From Bradyrhizobium xenonodulans (GTDB lineage: Bacteria; Pseudomonadota; Alphaproteobacteria; Rhizobiales; Xanthobacteraceae): DNA of 64,000 nucleotides. The notes beneath the pieces are model-generated. The model saw nothing but the letters and a program-made list of their open reading frames with translations. It did no database searches and was not told where the DNA came from. The stretch lies in NCBI RefSeq assembly GCF_027594865.1, contig NZ_CP089391.1:4246501-4310500 (forward strand). The letters run 5' to 3'. The position numbers and the translations under genes are program-made. Shown piece by piece: positions 46,340-54,868 of this stretch. Position 1 is the stretch's first letter. Each line of letters opens with the position of its first letter.

Positions 46340-47185
46340 CCTTCGCGAAGATGACCATCAACAACTTTAGATTTTGTAGCGTAGGGATTGCTCCTGGCTT
46401 TGGCCCGACGGCCACGCGCACGCAAGTGAGTCGGTGCTGCTCTCCAAGTGACGCCGTCATTACCGCCACCGGGTCTCGCCTTGAGGCGCAGACACGCCTT
46501 CGCGATCTCGCGGCTTAGTTCGCGCGAGCTTTGCTTGATCTCTCCACCCTCGAAGCCAAGAGGGCGCAGGGAAGGCCGTGTGCCAGCGAGCACCCGCGGT
46601 CTACTGCGCGAAATGGAGCGCAAGGGAGACCGCACAGCAGCATACAGGTGTAGCCGTCACGCGGCCTTCCCTGCGCGATGGTTGGACGGCTTATGCCGTG
46701 CTCTCCCGGGAGCCGAGTTCGTTCTGGCCTCCCTCGCTCTCGCGAAAGTCGCCGGCACCGCGCCGGTTGACGCGACTGCCGCCTCCGCAAAGGCTTGACC
46801 GCAGCAACGACGGCCAGGACCACACGGTTTTGCCGTACGCACGGTTCGCGTGTTCGCCGCAGTTTTCCCGGCCCTGTCGACGAAGCCGGAAACTTACAGG
46901 CGAGACGAACCCGACAGCGCCGCTCGTCTGCACGAGGTTACGAGCTCACGGAGAGCAATCCGCCCTGCCCGTGACCTTTCGTGCCGACGCTGCCGCGTCC
47001 ACCGCAAGCCCGGCTCGCGAAAATGACGACCACATGATCGCCCCTCAAGGATGAGCCGGGATGGGCGACACATACGCCGTTCCCGAATTTCGGTAAAGCG
47101 GAATATTTTCGCGCGTGCGGATTGACAGCCGCGCAGGTGTTTTGCCCGTCGGGCAATTTGATGCCTTCGTAGCCCGGATGGAGCC
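46340..47185. repeat. Gene-free stretch resembling a Bradyrhizobium dispersed repeat
   Basis: The interval between ilvD and the membrane-protein gene (46086-47187) has no convincing gene on either strand; the open frames are Arg/Ala-rich translations without family likeness. From about 46340 the sequence resembles, from memory, a repeat found in many intergenic regions of Bradyrhizobium and relatives. That repeat contains the GCAGGGAAGGCCG palindrome, a segment GGCTTATGCCGTGCTCTCC, CCAGGACCACACGGTTTTG, and a terminal TTGCCCGTCGGGCAA hairpin (47142-47156). Boundaries are approximate. No transposase or flanking target duplication was seen. The first 250 bases (46086-46340) hold nothing recognisable beyond the ilvD promoter region. 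Confidence 0.6.
46564..46676. repeat. Nested inverted repeat core of the dispersed element
   Basis: The outer 19-base arms are 46564-46582 and 46658-46676 (GCGCAGGGAAGGCCG... and its complement), with one mismatch. Inside, GCGGTCT/AGACCGC and TGCGC/GCGCA pair around an 8-base loop GAAATGGA. The folded structure would be a long stable hairpin with internal loops, either as RNA or as extruded DNA. Confidence 0.75.
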
Positions 47186-47187
47186 AC

Positions 47188-47766
47188 TCAGGCTGACATC
47201 GCCTTGCGCCCGAACGGATCGAGCAGGCGGACGATCTCGCAGACGGCGACGAGGCCGGCGAGCCAGACGGCGCTGGTCAGCCCGATGCGCGCCACGATGG
47301 CGGCGGTGAAGGCGCCCTCTCCGCCGAGGAACGGCGTCGCGGCAAGCAGCGCGAGCTCGTAGGCCGCATAGGCGGCAACGAGCGCGACCGTCAGCATCAG
47401 CGGCATGCGGCCCTGCGGCAGCATCCGGAGCACGGACGACGCCGCCGCTGCCGCAATCAGCCCAGCGGCGCCGATGACAAAGCCCCAGACAATGGTGTTG
47501 CCATCGACGGGATAGTGCAGCGCGCCGAAGCCGATGCTCTGGTTCACGAGCCAAGCGCCGGTAACGACGAGCAGTGCCCGGCGCAGCGGCAGCATCGCAG
47601 CCGCCAAAACCGCGAATGCCGCAAAGGGCGTCGCGCAGGCGAGCGCGAAGCTCGCGAGTGCGCACGACACCGTCAGCAGTACAAGGCAGAACATCGGTGC
47701 AAGGCGCGGCGACACCGGCTGAAGCCGTAACTGGTCGGCGCGCGGCGGCAGCATCGTGACCGTCAT
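47188..47766 (-). CDS. Six-helix membrane protein of unknown function
   Basis: A 192-aa hydrophobic protein with about six membrane segments (near 25-45, 48-65, 68-85, 92-112, 120-145 and 150-180) and an 18-residue polar N-terminus. The central sequence NQSIGFGALHYPVDGNTIVWGFVIG is the most distinctive part. I do not recognise the family with confidence. The ATG at 47764-47766 is the only good start. It sits beside the dispersed repeat and upstream of nothing on the same strand, so it is probably monocistronic. Confidence 0.65.
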   Translation of the reverse strand: MTVTMLPPRADQLRLQPVSPRLAPMFCLVLLTVSCALASFALACATPFAAFAVLAAAMLPLRRALLVVTGAWLVNQSIGFGALHYPVDGNTIVWGFVIGAAGLIAAAAASSVLRMLPQGRMPLMLTVALVAAYAAYELALLAATPFLGGEGAFTAAIVARIGLTSAVWLAGLVAVCEIVRLLDPFGRKAMSA

Positions 47767-47851
47767 GGATAGATCTCCTTGGCGGCCATCCTAGCACATT
47801 TGCGCCAAGTGCTCCGCACGTCCTGACCGCCAAAATGTCGACCGCCCGCGC

Positions 47852-48109
47852 TCAGGCCCGCCCTCTTGGCCGCTGCGCCTGAGCCCAGGCCGCGGTGACA
47901 TCGCGCGGCGGGACGTCGATGCGCTTGATCGGCGTCAGCTCACCGGAGGCGGAGATGATGGCGGTCTCCTCGCGGCGGCAGCGCGGGCAGACGAAGCGGA
48001 CCTCGTGCGGCGAGGCCGACCAGCTCGAGCGTTTGACGTTGGCCGCCATCGGCCATGCCTCGCAATGCGAGCATGACACCAGGAACCGGCCGGGATCGAG
48101 CATACCCAT
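47852..48109 (-). CDS. Small zinc-ribbon protein
   Basis: This 85-aa protein has two pairs of cysteines, CSHC (13-16) and CPRC (42-45), spaced for a zinc ribbon. The segment between them is short and hydrophilic, and the tail is Arg/Pro-rich. No DNA-binding or enzymatic domain follows. Starts at 48109 or, two codons later, at 48103 are possible. It is of unknown function, cytoplasmic by composition. Confidence 0.6.
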   Translation of the reverse strand: MGMLDPGRFLVSCSHCEAWPMAANVKRSSWSASPHEVRFVCPRCRREETAIISASGELTPIKRIDVPPRDVTAAWAQAQRPRGRA

Positions 48110-48206
48110 TCCATCGGACTCCGCATCCTGCCGCCCTCATCCAATGATTACCCCATGGGAATCGTTCCGGTGCCCCGACACCGTCAGCTCCGGGAAGCTG
48201 CGCCGC

Positions 48207-48419
48207 TCAGTGCGCGCCCTTGAGGGTGCAGGACGTCGTGCAGGTGACGGTGTTGCCGCGGTCGCAGGCCTTGCAGGCGGCAACGCACTGGCTCATGTCG
48301 CGAGGATTGTAGGAGCTGTAGTTCCGCATCGCGCAGACCGGGGTCGAGCCGGTGATGTCCGGCTCCTGGTTGCAGGCCGCCGTCATGAGCGCGAAGATGA
48401 GGACCGCAAGAAGGCGCAT
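48207..48419 (-). CDS. Small Cys-rich lipoprotein
   Basis: This 70-aa precursor has a lipobox TAAC (13-16). The mature protein of 55 residues has the lipid-bearing cysteine and six more (residues 29, 45, 49, 52, 60 and 64), enough for three disulfides in the periplasm. No family is recognised. It is on the same strand as the zinc-ribbon gene, 97 bases upstream of it. Confidence 0.65.
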   Translation of the reverse strand: MRLLAVLIFALMTAACNQEPDITGSTPVCAMRNYSSYNPRDMSQCVAACKACDRGNTVTCTTSCTLKGAH

Positions 48420-48571
48420 GGGATTGCCCTAGCAAGGAGCGGCAAAGCGATTTCAGCGAGATACGCTGCATCGCAACGGACCTCGGCATTCCCACTGCGA
48501 GCAATCGCGAATCGCGACGCTCGCATCTAGGACGATGCGCGCCAAATATTAAGAACCGCTTGCAGGCCGCC

Positions 48572-48748
48572 TCAGGCCGCAGCCCTGATCGCGATCGCCT
48601 GCCGCATATCGACCGCCAGCTGCCGGTACTGCTCCCCGAGCTTCAAATAAAACTCACGCTTGGTGCTGTCGGTGGCGAGCTTGGCGATCAGCTCGCATTC
48701 GGCGGTGAGAGTCTCAAACCGCTCCAGCCTGTCCTCAAGTTCTGTCAT
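48572..48748 (-). CDS. 58-residue conserved-type small protein
   Basis: A short frame encodes MTELEDRLERFETLTAECEL and continues as an almost wholly helical, charged protein, with KREFYLKLGEQYRQLAVDMRQ near the end. The heptad-like spacing of Leu/Phe/Val suggests a small coiled coil. Codon use is normal for the window and the helix is amphipathic throughout, which is unlikely for a random frame. The ATG has only a weak GGGGA ahead. I recall similar short proteins in Bradyrhizobium with no known function. Confidence 0.6.
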   Translation of the reverse strand: MTELEDRLERFETLTAECELIAKLATDSTKREFYLKLGEQYRQLAVDMRQAIAIRAAA

Positions 48749-48874
48749 TGGCGTGTCCCCGTCAAACGCCTCAAGGACACGTAACCTAAGCCCGGGAAAT
48801 AGGTCACTGCGAACATCGTTATGGAGTAGAATAAATTTTCGCCAGCGGGGGCCGCAAGGAGAGCATGTGGCTAC

Positions 48875-50611
48875 CTATTTCTGCTCCAACCGCCAGGCGC
48901 CGTCCCAGCCCTCGTCCGGCGGATCGGCCTCGAACTGCGCGATGCGGGCGAGCAGCGTGCGCGAGGGCCCGTCGCCGGGGACGGCTTCGAGCGCGGCATT
49001 GAAGGCGGCGCGGGCATCATCGAAGCGGCGGGCGCGATAGGCGGCAAGGCCTTCGGCGTAGTGTGCGCGCAAACTCTCCTGCGGGACGCTGAGCCCGAGC
49101 GCCTTGCTCATGACTTCGAAAATGGCCTGCGGCATGCTCTGGCCGGCGACCGTCAGGCGATCGATCTCGCGCAGCTCGAGGTGGGATCCGATCGCATCCG
49201 CCGTCGCCTGCGAGATCAGGATACGGGTGCCGTAGACCTTGTTGACGGCCTCCAACCGTGAGGCGAGGTTCACGGCGTCGCCCATCACGGTGAAGCTCAT
49301 CATCAGCTCGGAGCCGATGCTGCCGGTCAGGACCTCGCCGGTGGCGATGCCGATGCGCAGGTCGCAGAGACCGGGCATGACGCGGATGCCGAGCAGGTCC
49401 GGCAACTGCTTCTGCAGCGCCGGCACCTGGTCGGCCATGTCGATGGCGGCGAAGCAGGCGAGCAGCGCCGGCTCGTCCTCCTCGATGAAGGGAGGCCCCC
49501 AATAGGCCATGATGGCGTCGCCGATATATTTGTCGATGATGCCGCGATGGCCCCTGATCGGCGCGGACATCACCGTGAAATAGTGGTTCATTACCTTGAC
49601 GAGACCGCGCGGGGTCATGCCCTCGCTCATCGAAGTGAAGCCGCTCATGTCGCAGAACATGATGGTCATGACCCGGCGCTGGCCGTCGATCGCGACCTCC
49701 GGCCGGTCGATCAAGCCCTGCACCACCTTCGGATCGATGTAGCGGCCAAAGGTCTCGCGGATGCGTTCATTGTGCCGCAACTGCTCGATCATGCGGTTGA
49801 AGGCGGAGGCGAGTTCGCCGATCTCGTCCTGGGTGGAGACGGTGATGGGCTTGTCGAAGCGGCCCGCCTCGACCTCGCGGGCGCCGGCGAGCAGCAGCCG
49901 TACCGGGCGCGTGATGCCGCTGGACACCAGCAGCGCAAAGGCAAATCCGACGATCGCCGCGAGCAACGTCACCACACCCGAAATGATCATCGCCTGATGC
50001 TGACGGCTGATCACCTGCGACGTCGAGAAGAAGACCTGCGTCAGCATGTCGGCGCGGATCGCATCGACCTTCCGGTTGAACGCGTCGCGCAGCGTGTCGA
50101 GCTGTTCCAGCGTGCCGCGGGCCTCGGCCATGTTCTTGGCCTCGATCTGCTTGAGCAGTTTCGCATTGCCCTCGTCCAGATTGCGCCGCAGCTCGGTGAC
50201 AGCGCTCTCGATTCGAACGTCGAGCCGTGCCAGCGCGGCATTGTCGGAATACGTCCTGGGGTCGTCGATGATGGCGTTGATGAGCTTGCGCGCGGTCTCG
50301 GCCTCCTCCTCGAACTTGCGGTCCAATGCCTCGAAGTCGCGAAGCCGCGCCGCATAGGCCTCCTCGTCCGACGGCGACCCCATCCTGGTCATGACCATTT
50401 GCCGCAGCGCCAGCGCCCGCTCAAGTGAGCGGATATTGGCGCGGGCCAGATGGCTATACGCCGGGATGTAACGGTTGGTCAGCTCGTCAAGGAGGACGCC
50501 GACCTGGCTCGACATCACCATCGACAGGATCGAGGTGATGAGCATCAGGACGATCAATCCGAGGGCGATGCCGACGATCTTGCGCCGGATCGACTGGTTG
50601 AAAAGCGGCAT
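48875..50611 (-). CDS. Membrane-bound class III adenylate/guanylate cyclase
   Basis: This 578-aa protein has membrane helix 1 (about 12-34), a helical periplasmic sensor domain (about 35-205), helix 2 (about 207-232), HAMP (about 232-288) and a class III cyclase domain (about 312-490). The first metal aspartate is in TIMFCDMSGFTSMSEGM, the second in DKYIGDAIMAYWG, with FTVMGDAVNLASRLE downstream. A TPR-like tail (about 510-560) ends the protein. It would make cAMP in response to an unknown periplasmic signal. Confidence 0.9.
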   Translation of the reverse strand: MPLFNQSIRRKIVGIALGLIVLMLITSILSMVMSSQVGVLLDELTNRYIPAYSHLARANIRSLERALALRQMVMTRMGSPSDEEAYAARLRDFEALDRKFEEEAETARKLINAIIDDPRTYSDNAALARLDVRIESAVTELRRNLDEGNAKLLKQIEAKNMAEARGTLEQLDTLRDAFNRKVDAIRADMLTQVFFSTSQVISRQHQAMIISGVVTLLAAIVGFAFALLVSSGITRPVRLLLAGAREVEAGRFDKPITVSTQDEIGELASAFNRMIEQLRHNERIRETFGRYIDPKVVQGLIDRPEVAIDGQRRVMTIMFCDMSGFTSMSEGMTPRGLVKVMNHYFTVMSAPIRGHRGIIDKYIGDAIMAYWGPPFIEEDEPALLACFAAIDMADQVPALQKQLPDLLGIRVMPGLCDLRIGIATGEVLTGSIGSELMMSFTVMGDAVNLASRLEAVNKVYGTRILISQATADAIGSHLELREIDRLTVAGQSMPQAIFEVMSKALGLSVPQESLRAHYAEGLAAYRARRFDDARAAFNAALEAVPGDGPSRTLLARIAQFEADPPDEGWDGAWRLEQK

Positions 50612-50936
50612 AGGTGCGGGGCAAAGGGCTGAAATGATGGCTCGGTGGAACTCAATACACCGAATTTGGCCGCGGGAACACGTGCAATTGGCCGTTCGCA
50701 GCGTCCTGAACCACGTGCAACCCTTGCGCGAGCCTCATTCGTTAACAAAGGCTGAAGATACTGCCGTTTCCGCCGTTTCGGAAGTTCCCCAGTTCCCATC
50801 CGTATTTTGCCGCATTGTTGAACGAGCGTGAGGAATGCGAAACGATGCCGTGGCATCGTTTGGTGTCGTCTTTGATTCTCAAGCCGCAGTCGTCGCGGAC
50901 CTTGGTTTGTAGTGGTTTCGCAGGGGGGACCATCGA
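50612..50936. other. Intergenic region between divergent cyclase and Slt genes
   Basis: About 325 bases that must hold both promoters. Low-quality open frames cross it. I see no strong inverted repeat, riboswitch or RNA gene. Confidence 0.4.
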
Positions 50937-53129
50937 ATGAACCAGTGCCTACGCTCGCTCGCGTGTGTCGTTGCCGTGGCCGCTTTGGCCTTGATCTCCA
51001 CTGAGCTCGCAGCGAAGAGCAGTCACAAATCGTCGGCGTCGAAGAAGACGCATGAGGCGAAAGCCGGCAGCAAGGCCGGCAAGCAGCGACACGCCGCTGC
51101 GAAGTCGCGTCATGGCAAGCATGCCGATGCGAAGCGCAAATCAAAGACGGACGACGAGGCCTCGGACAAGCCGGCGCCGCCGCCGCTCACCGGCGACCTC
51201 GCCGCGCTGAAGGAAGCCATCGATCTCGCGCGCAAGGGCCGGAACGACGACGCGAGCGCGGCACGCGAGCGCATCACTGACCCCGCCGGACAGAAGCTCG
51301 CCGACTGGTTCATGTTGCGCCATTCCGAGAGCACCGCAAATTTCAAGCGCTATGCGGCCTTCGTCGCCGCCAATCCCGGCTGGCCGAGCAGCACCCTGCT
51401 CCGCCGCCGCGCCGAGGCGCGGCTGTGGCAGGAGAAGAGCGACGCGGCCACCGTGCACGCATTCACGATGGACCGGCCGATCAGCGCCAAGGGCAGGTTC
51501 GCACTGGCCCGCGTGCTGCTGAGCGAAGGCGACAGCGACCGGGCCACGCGTCTCGTCCGCGAGGCCTGGCGCAGGGAGGAATTGTCCGAGCGCAGCGAGG
51601 AGGATTCCTACGAGGCGTTCCGCGATCTCCTGACCGCCGAGGACCATCGCGCGCGCATGGACAAGCGCCTCGGCGCCAAGGACTACGCGGGTGCGCGGCG
51701 CACGGCCAAACGGCTCGGCAGCGAGGATGCGCTCGCGATCGTCAAGGCCTGCGCGGCGGTCACTGGCAAGGCCAGCAAGGCCAAGGATTATCTCGAGGAC
51801 GTCTCGACCGAGGCGCGCCGCGACCTCGGCTATGTGCTGTGCCGCGCGCAATGGCACCTCCAGAACGACCGCATCGACGACGCCGCCGAAGTGATCCTCG
51901 CCGCCGCGCCGGACATGATGGCCGCGCAGGACACCGACGCCTGGTGGCGCGAGCGCCGTCTGCTGGCGCGAAAGCTGCTCGACCAGGGCAAGTTCAAGAC
52001 GGCCTACGACGTGGTGCGCACGGCGGCCGTGCCGGCCATGGAGGTCTATCGCGTCGATTACCACTTCATGTGCGGCTGGATCGCGCTGCGCTATCTCGAC
52101 GATCCCAGGACCGCGATGGTGCATTTCGCGGCGATCGACGAAGGCTCGGCCAATCCGATCGCGCTGTCGCGCGCCCATTACTGGCGCGGCCGCGCCGCCG
52201 AAGCCATGGGTGCGACCGCCGACGCACGCATGAGCTACAAGGCCGCAGCGCGCTATCCGACTGCCTATTACGGCCAGCTCGCGCGGGCAAAACTCGGCCT
52301 CGACCGCATTGAGCTGCGACCGCCCTCGCCCGTGCTGGCTGCGGCCGACACACCGGATGAGCGCGTGCGCGCTGCCGACATGCTCTACGGCATCGGCGAG
52401 CGCGACATGGTGTTCTACTACGCCGAGGATTTCGCCAAAGAGAGCACCGACGCCGCAGCGCTCGAAGCGCTCGGCGAGCTTGCCCGCCGGCGCAACGATG
52501 CGCGCGTGATGCTGGAGGTCGGCAAGTCGGCGCTGGCGCGCGGCCTCGCGCTCGACCACTACGCCTTCCCGACCATCGGCATCCCCGAGCACAAGCAGGT
52601 TGCGCCCGCGATCGAGACCAGCGTGATCTATTCGGTGGCACGCACCGAAAGCTCGTTCGACCAGCGCGACAAGTCGGCGGCGAATGCGGTCGGCCTGATG
52701 CAGGTGACGCCGGAAGCCGGCCGAGATACCGCCAAGCGCTTCGGCCTGACCTATGACTGGGACAAAATGGTCTCCGATCCCGTCTATAACACGCAGATGG
52801 GCGCGGCCGAGCTCAGCGCGCTGCTGTCGGAATATCGCGGCAACCAGATCATGACCTTCGCCGGCTACAATGCCGGCCGCGGCCGGGTACGCGAATGGGT
52901 GCAGGCGCGCGGCGACCCGCGTGACCCCAAGGTCGATCCGGTCGACTGGGTCGAGCGCATCCCGCTGTCGGAAACGCGCAACTACGTCCAGCGCGTGATG
53001 GAGAACGTGCTGGTCTACCGCGCAAGGTTCGAAGACAGCAGCGTGGTGGCAGGCAAGAGCGACGAGCGCGTCGTGACGCAAGGGGTCGGCGCAACCGCGC
53101 CCGTGGCAGCCGCAGCACCCGCTCCCTAG
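50937..53129 (+). CDS. Slt70-type soluble lytic transglycosylase
   Basis: This 730-aa periplasmic enzyme has a signal peptide (about 1-26), then a 50-residue Lys/His/Ala-rich linker. A long alpha-solenoid (about 85-555) shows superhelical repeat units such as AHYWRGRAAEAMGATADARMSYKAA. The C-terminal SLT domain (about 560-690) has the catalytic glutamate in SVARTESSFDQRDKSAANAVGLMQVTPEAG, and AGYNAGRGRVREW. It cleaves glycan strands exolytically. No terminator is obvious after it. Confidence 0.93.
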   Translation: MNQCLRSLACVVAVAALALISTELAAKSSHKSSASKKTHEAKAGSKAGKQRHAAAKSRHGKHADAKRKSKTDDEASDKPAPPPLTGDLAALKEAIDLARKGRNDDASAARERITDPAGQKLADWFMLRHSESTANFKRYAAFVAANPGWPSSTLLRRRAEARLWQEKSDAATVHAFTMDRPISAKGRFALARVLLSEGDSDRATRLVREAWRREELSERSEEDSYEAFRDLLTAEDHRARMDKRLGAKDYAGARRTAKRLGSEDALAIVKACAAVTGKASKAKDYLEDVSTEARRDLGYVLCRAQWHLQNDRIDDAAEVILAAAPDMMAAQDTDAWWRERRLLARKLLDQGKFKTAYDVVRTAAVPAMEVYRVDYHFMCGWIALRYLDDPRTAMVHFAAIDEGSANPIALSRAHYWRGRAAEAMGATADARMSYKAAARYPTAYYGQLARAKLGLDRIELRPPSPVLAAADTPDERVRAADMLYGIGERDMVFYYAEDFAKESTDAAALEALGELARRRNDARVMLEVGKSALARGLALDHYAFPTIGIPEHKQVAPAIETSVIYSVARTESSFDQRDKSAANAVGLMQVTPEAGRDTAKRFGLTYDWDKMVSDPVYNTQMGAAELSALLSEYRGNQIMTFAGYNAGRGRVREWVQARGDPRDPKVDPVDWVERIPLSETRNYVQRVMENVLVYRARFEDSSVVAGKSDERVVTQGVGATAPVAAAAPAP

Positions 53130-53204
53130 TCGACGCCGCCGGGGCTGGACGCGGCGCCTGCGAGGTTACGGTGCTGCGGCTTCCACGCGAGTGCAGTCGC
53201 GCAG

Positions 53205-53567
53205 CTAGGTGTCACCTCCTTCCATCGTGATCAGATCGCGACCGTCCAGATATGCGCTGGTCAAAGCTCTTGCGAAGGTCCAGACGTGTATCGTGCAGCT
53301 CCAGCACGAGACGGCACTCAGGACCGCCAACATCTCGATCATGTTGCGAGCGGCGACCTCGACGTTCCCGGCGGCCGCCTCGTTGCGCCCAGGCGTCGAC
53401 CATTGCATCAACAGCGTCACGAATTCGCCTCGCCGGTAGCAATCGTAGTCACAGTAACAGCGCTGTGTCCGCACATGCCGGACATAGCCGGACCGGATTG
53501 ACCGCGAGCATGTGCTGCACGTGGCCGCGCGCAACGGGGGCTCGTGATTGACCACCACGAATTTCAT
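53205..53567 (-). CDS. TRASH/FCS-like Cys mini-protein with a C-terminal extension
   Basis: A 120-aa protein whose first 55 residues contain CSTC-X18-CDYDC (CX2C-X18-CX3C, plus one extra Cys in the pair CYC), the spacing of TRASH or FCS-type zinc domains. The second half (MQWSTPGRNEAAAGNVEV onward) is unlike its paralogues. It is the last gene of an overlapping chain: its ATG overlaps the stop of the 62-aa gene by ATGA. Metal binding is inferred from spacing only. Confidence 0.6.
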   Translation of the reverse strand: MKFVVVNHEPPLRAATCSTCSRSIRSGYVRHVRTQRCYCDYDCYRRGEFVTLLMQWSTPGRNEAAAGNVEVAARNMIEMLAVLSAVSCWSCTIHVWTFARALTSAYLDGRDLITMEGGDT

Positions 53568-53752
53568 GAGGCCGCCTTGACGCGATCTGCCGCGAGTGCC
53601 TCGCAGAACAGCGCGTAGCACTGATAGTCGCAGTAAGGTAGACGCGTCGCGATCTCGCGGAGATAGCTGCCCCCGATCGACTCACAGCACTGCATGCACC
53701 AGGTCTGTCGGAACGGAGTCCGGCCGTTCACCAGCACGAACGCGAATCTCAT
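53564..53752 (-). CDS. TRASH/FCS-like Cys mini-protein
   Basis: This 62-aa protein starts MRFAFVLVNGRTPFRQTWCM. Its CMQC-X18-CDYQC is the same spacing as the 120-aa neighbour (CX2C-X18-CX3C), and the words RLPYCDYQCYALF and QRCYCDYDCYRRG are clearly related. The gene overlaps both neighbours by 4 bases (ATGA), so the three are translated as a coupled unit. No signal peptide is present; it is probably cytoplasmic. Confidence 0.65.
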   Translation of the reverse strand: MRFAFVLVNGRTPFRQTWCMQCCESIGGSYLREIATRLPYCDYQCYALFCEALAADRVKAAS

Positions 53753-54141
53753 GTGGCACCTCCCAAAGCGAAGCAGTAAACGCTGTCCAACGGTGACAGT
53801 GCCGGCGGTGGAGCGCAGAGATGATTTCGGCCGTCCGGATTATCCCTGTTTCGCTCCACTTTTTGCGGTGGGATTGGAATGTATCTGCCGTCCTCCCTGC
53901 GCCGTGCATAGATCTGGCCGTCGATGTACTTGATATCGGTCGGATAGCAGTCAGAGCTGTTGCAGCAACTGAGGCTCGGATTATCCGGCATGTGCCAGGT
54001 CGAATAGAATTTTTCGTGCAACTCCTGGTCCTGAGGTGGGTGCTGGCGATGAACGGCACCGTGTCCCGTCTCCTGCGCCTGGACCGTCGCAGCGGAGCCG
54101 AGGAGAACCATCGAGCACAAGAGCTTGCATGGGCGATTCAA
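53749..54141 (-). CDS. Exported Cys-containing protein, first of the overlapping trio
   Basis: This 130-aa precursor has a signal peptide ending in VQA at about residue 22. The mature part contains HEKFYSTWHMPDN, LSCCNSSDCYPTDIKYIDG, QIYARRREDGRYIPIPPQKVE, and ends VYCFALGGAT. I recall this pattern as a common Bradyrhizobium exported protein of unknown function. The start is a TTG at 54139-54141. It has GGGAG exactly 8 bases ahead and gives a full signal peptide, whereas the ATG ten codons later would leave only a stub. Five cysteines in the mature chain may form disulfides or bind metal. Confidence 0.68.
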   Translation of the reverse strand: MNRPCKLLCSMVLLGSAATVQAQETGHGAVHRQHPPQDQELHEKFYSTWHMPDNPSLSCCNSSDCYPTDIKYIDGQIYARRREDGRYIPIPPQKVERNRDNPDGRNHLCAPPPALSPLDSVYCFALGGAT

Positions 54142-54149
54142 CGCACGGG

Positions 54150-54154
54150 CTCCC
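54150..54154 (-). promoter_or_regulatory. Shine-Dalgarno that fixes the TTG start at 54141
   Basis: GGGAG on the minus strand, 8 bases before the TTG of the exported Cys protein. The later in-frame ATG at 54111 lacks a comparable site. Confidence 0.5.
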
Positions 54155-54194
54155 GGATCAGACTTCTGAACGATGTAGGCTCTTTAATTCAGCC

Positions 54195-54404
54195 TCATGC
54201 GACCTGAGCCCGGAACAACCACCGGCGGTCGCGTTCGCGTCGTGTCCGAAAGCGTTCAAGGCATCTCTTCGAGCAGAGTGCGGTGCGCCATGAATAGTAG
54301 CGGATCAGACCAAACTTGCCGCCACACACCGCACAGCCGTTGGCGGAAGAGCAACGTTCGGACTCGGATGGGCCACGCTCAGGAAGTACCGATGTATCGC
54401 ACAT
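54195..54404 (-). CDS. TRASH/FCS-like Cys mini-protein, promoter-proximal
   Basis: This 69-aa protein contains CAVCGGKFGLIRYYSW and CSKRCLERF, that is CX2C-X16-CX3C followed by x3-F, the classic end of TRASH/FCS zinc domains. The C-terminus is Arg-rich (RTRRERDRRWLFRAQ), which could contact nucleic acid. GGGAG lies 6 bases before the ATG. It precedes the overlapping trio by 53 bases and probably shares its promoter, somewhere in 54405-54868. Confidence 0.65.
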   Translation of the reverse strand: MCDTSVLPERGPSESERCSSANGCAVCGGKFGLIRYYSWRTALCSKRCLERFRTRRERDRRWLFRAQVA

Positions 54405-54868
54405 TGTTATCTCCCTCGTTGTGTTGCTGCCGTTCCCGCTCGTTAGTTCCCTTTGAATTCACGCGGATCGTGGCTCGCCGCCATCGCTGCTGCGTGTCGA
54501 GAATTGCAGCGGCCTCGACCTTGGTCGTCTGCCTGTCTGTCGGTAAGAGCCCTCGGCCGTAAGCTCCAGGCCTGGTTCTCGTGCGCTCGTCGCGACTGGC
54601 TGGTCGACACTCCCGATTGGTCATGAGGCTAGTCCACCGGGTCCGAGGCACACAATTGTACGGAGGTAAATGGCCGACATGATTAGGAATGAAGGAGCTA
54701 TACCTAGGTTTGTCCGTACTCACTCCCGGAGGCTCCCGCGCCGGCTCTTGTTCAACGAGACAGCGCACGACGCCCCGGCTGCACGGTCGCCGCGAAAATG
54801 TTGCCGGCGCGGCGCACTTGATGCGCTGCGATGGCGAGGGCCGCGAGCGTCATTCCAAAGGCGACGTC
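54405..54868. other. Divergent intergenic region between Cys mini-proteins and the three-PAS kinase
   Basis: About 460 bases that must contain both promoters. A plus-strand ATG at 54670 has GGAGG only 3 bases ahead, but the 123-codon frame it opens runs out of frame through the kinase gene and looks random. The kinase frame itself is open back to 54689. No clear palindrome or RNA gene was found. Confidence 0.4.

Noticed and set aside
46306..47054. Several 60-160-codon frames inside the dispersed repeat
   Set aside because: All are Arg/Ala/Ser-rich, overlap each other on both strands and cross the long hairpin; no start signal or family.
54379..54768. A 129-codon minus-strand frame upstream of the 69-aa Cys protein
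   Set aside because: Overlaps the 69-aa gene start in another frame; Arg/Thr-rich with no motif. The 69-aa gene has a better start and a conserved Cys pattern.
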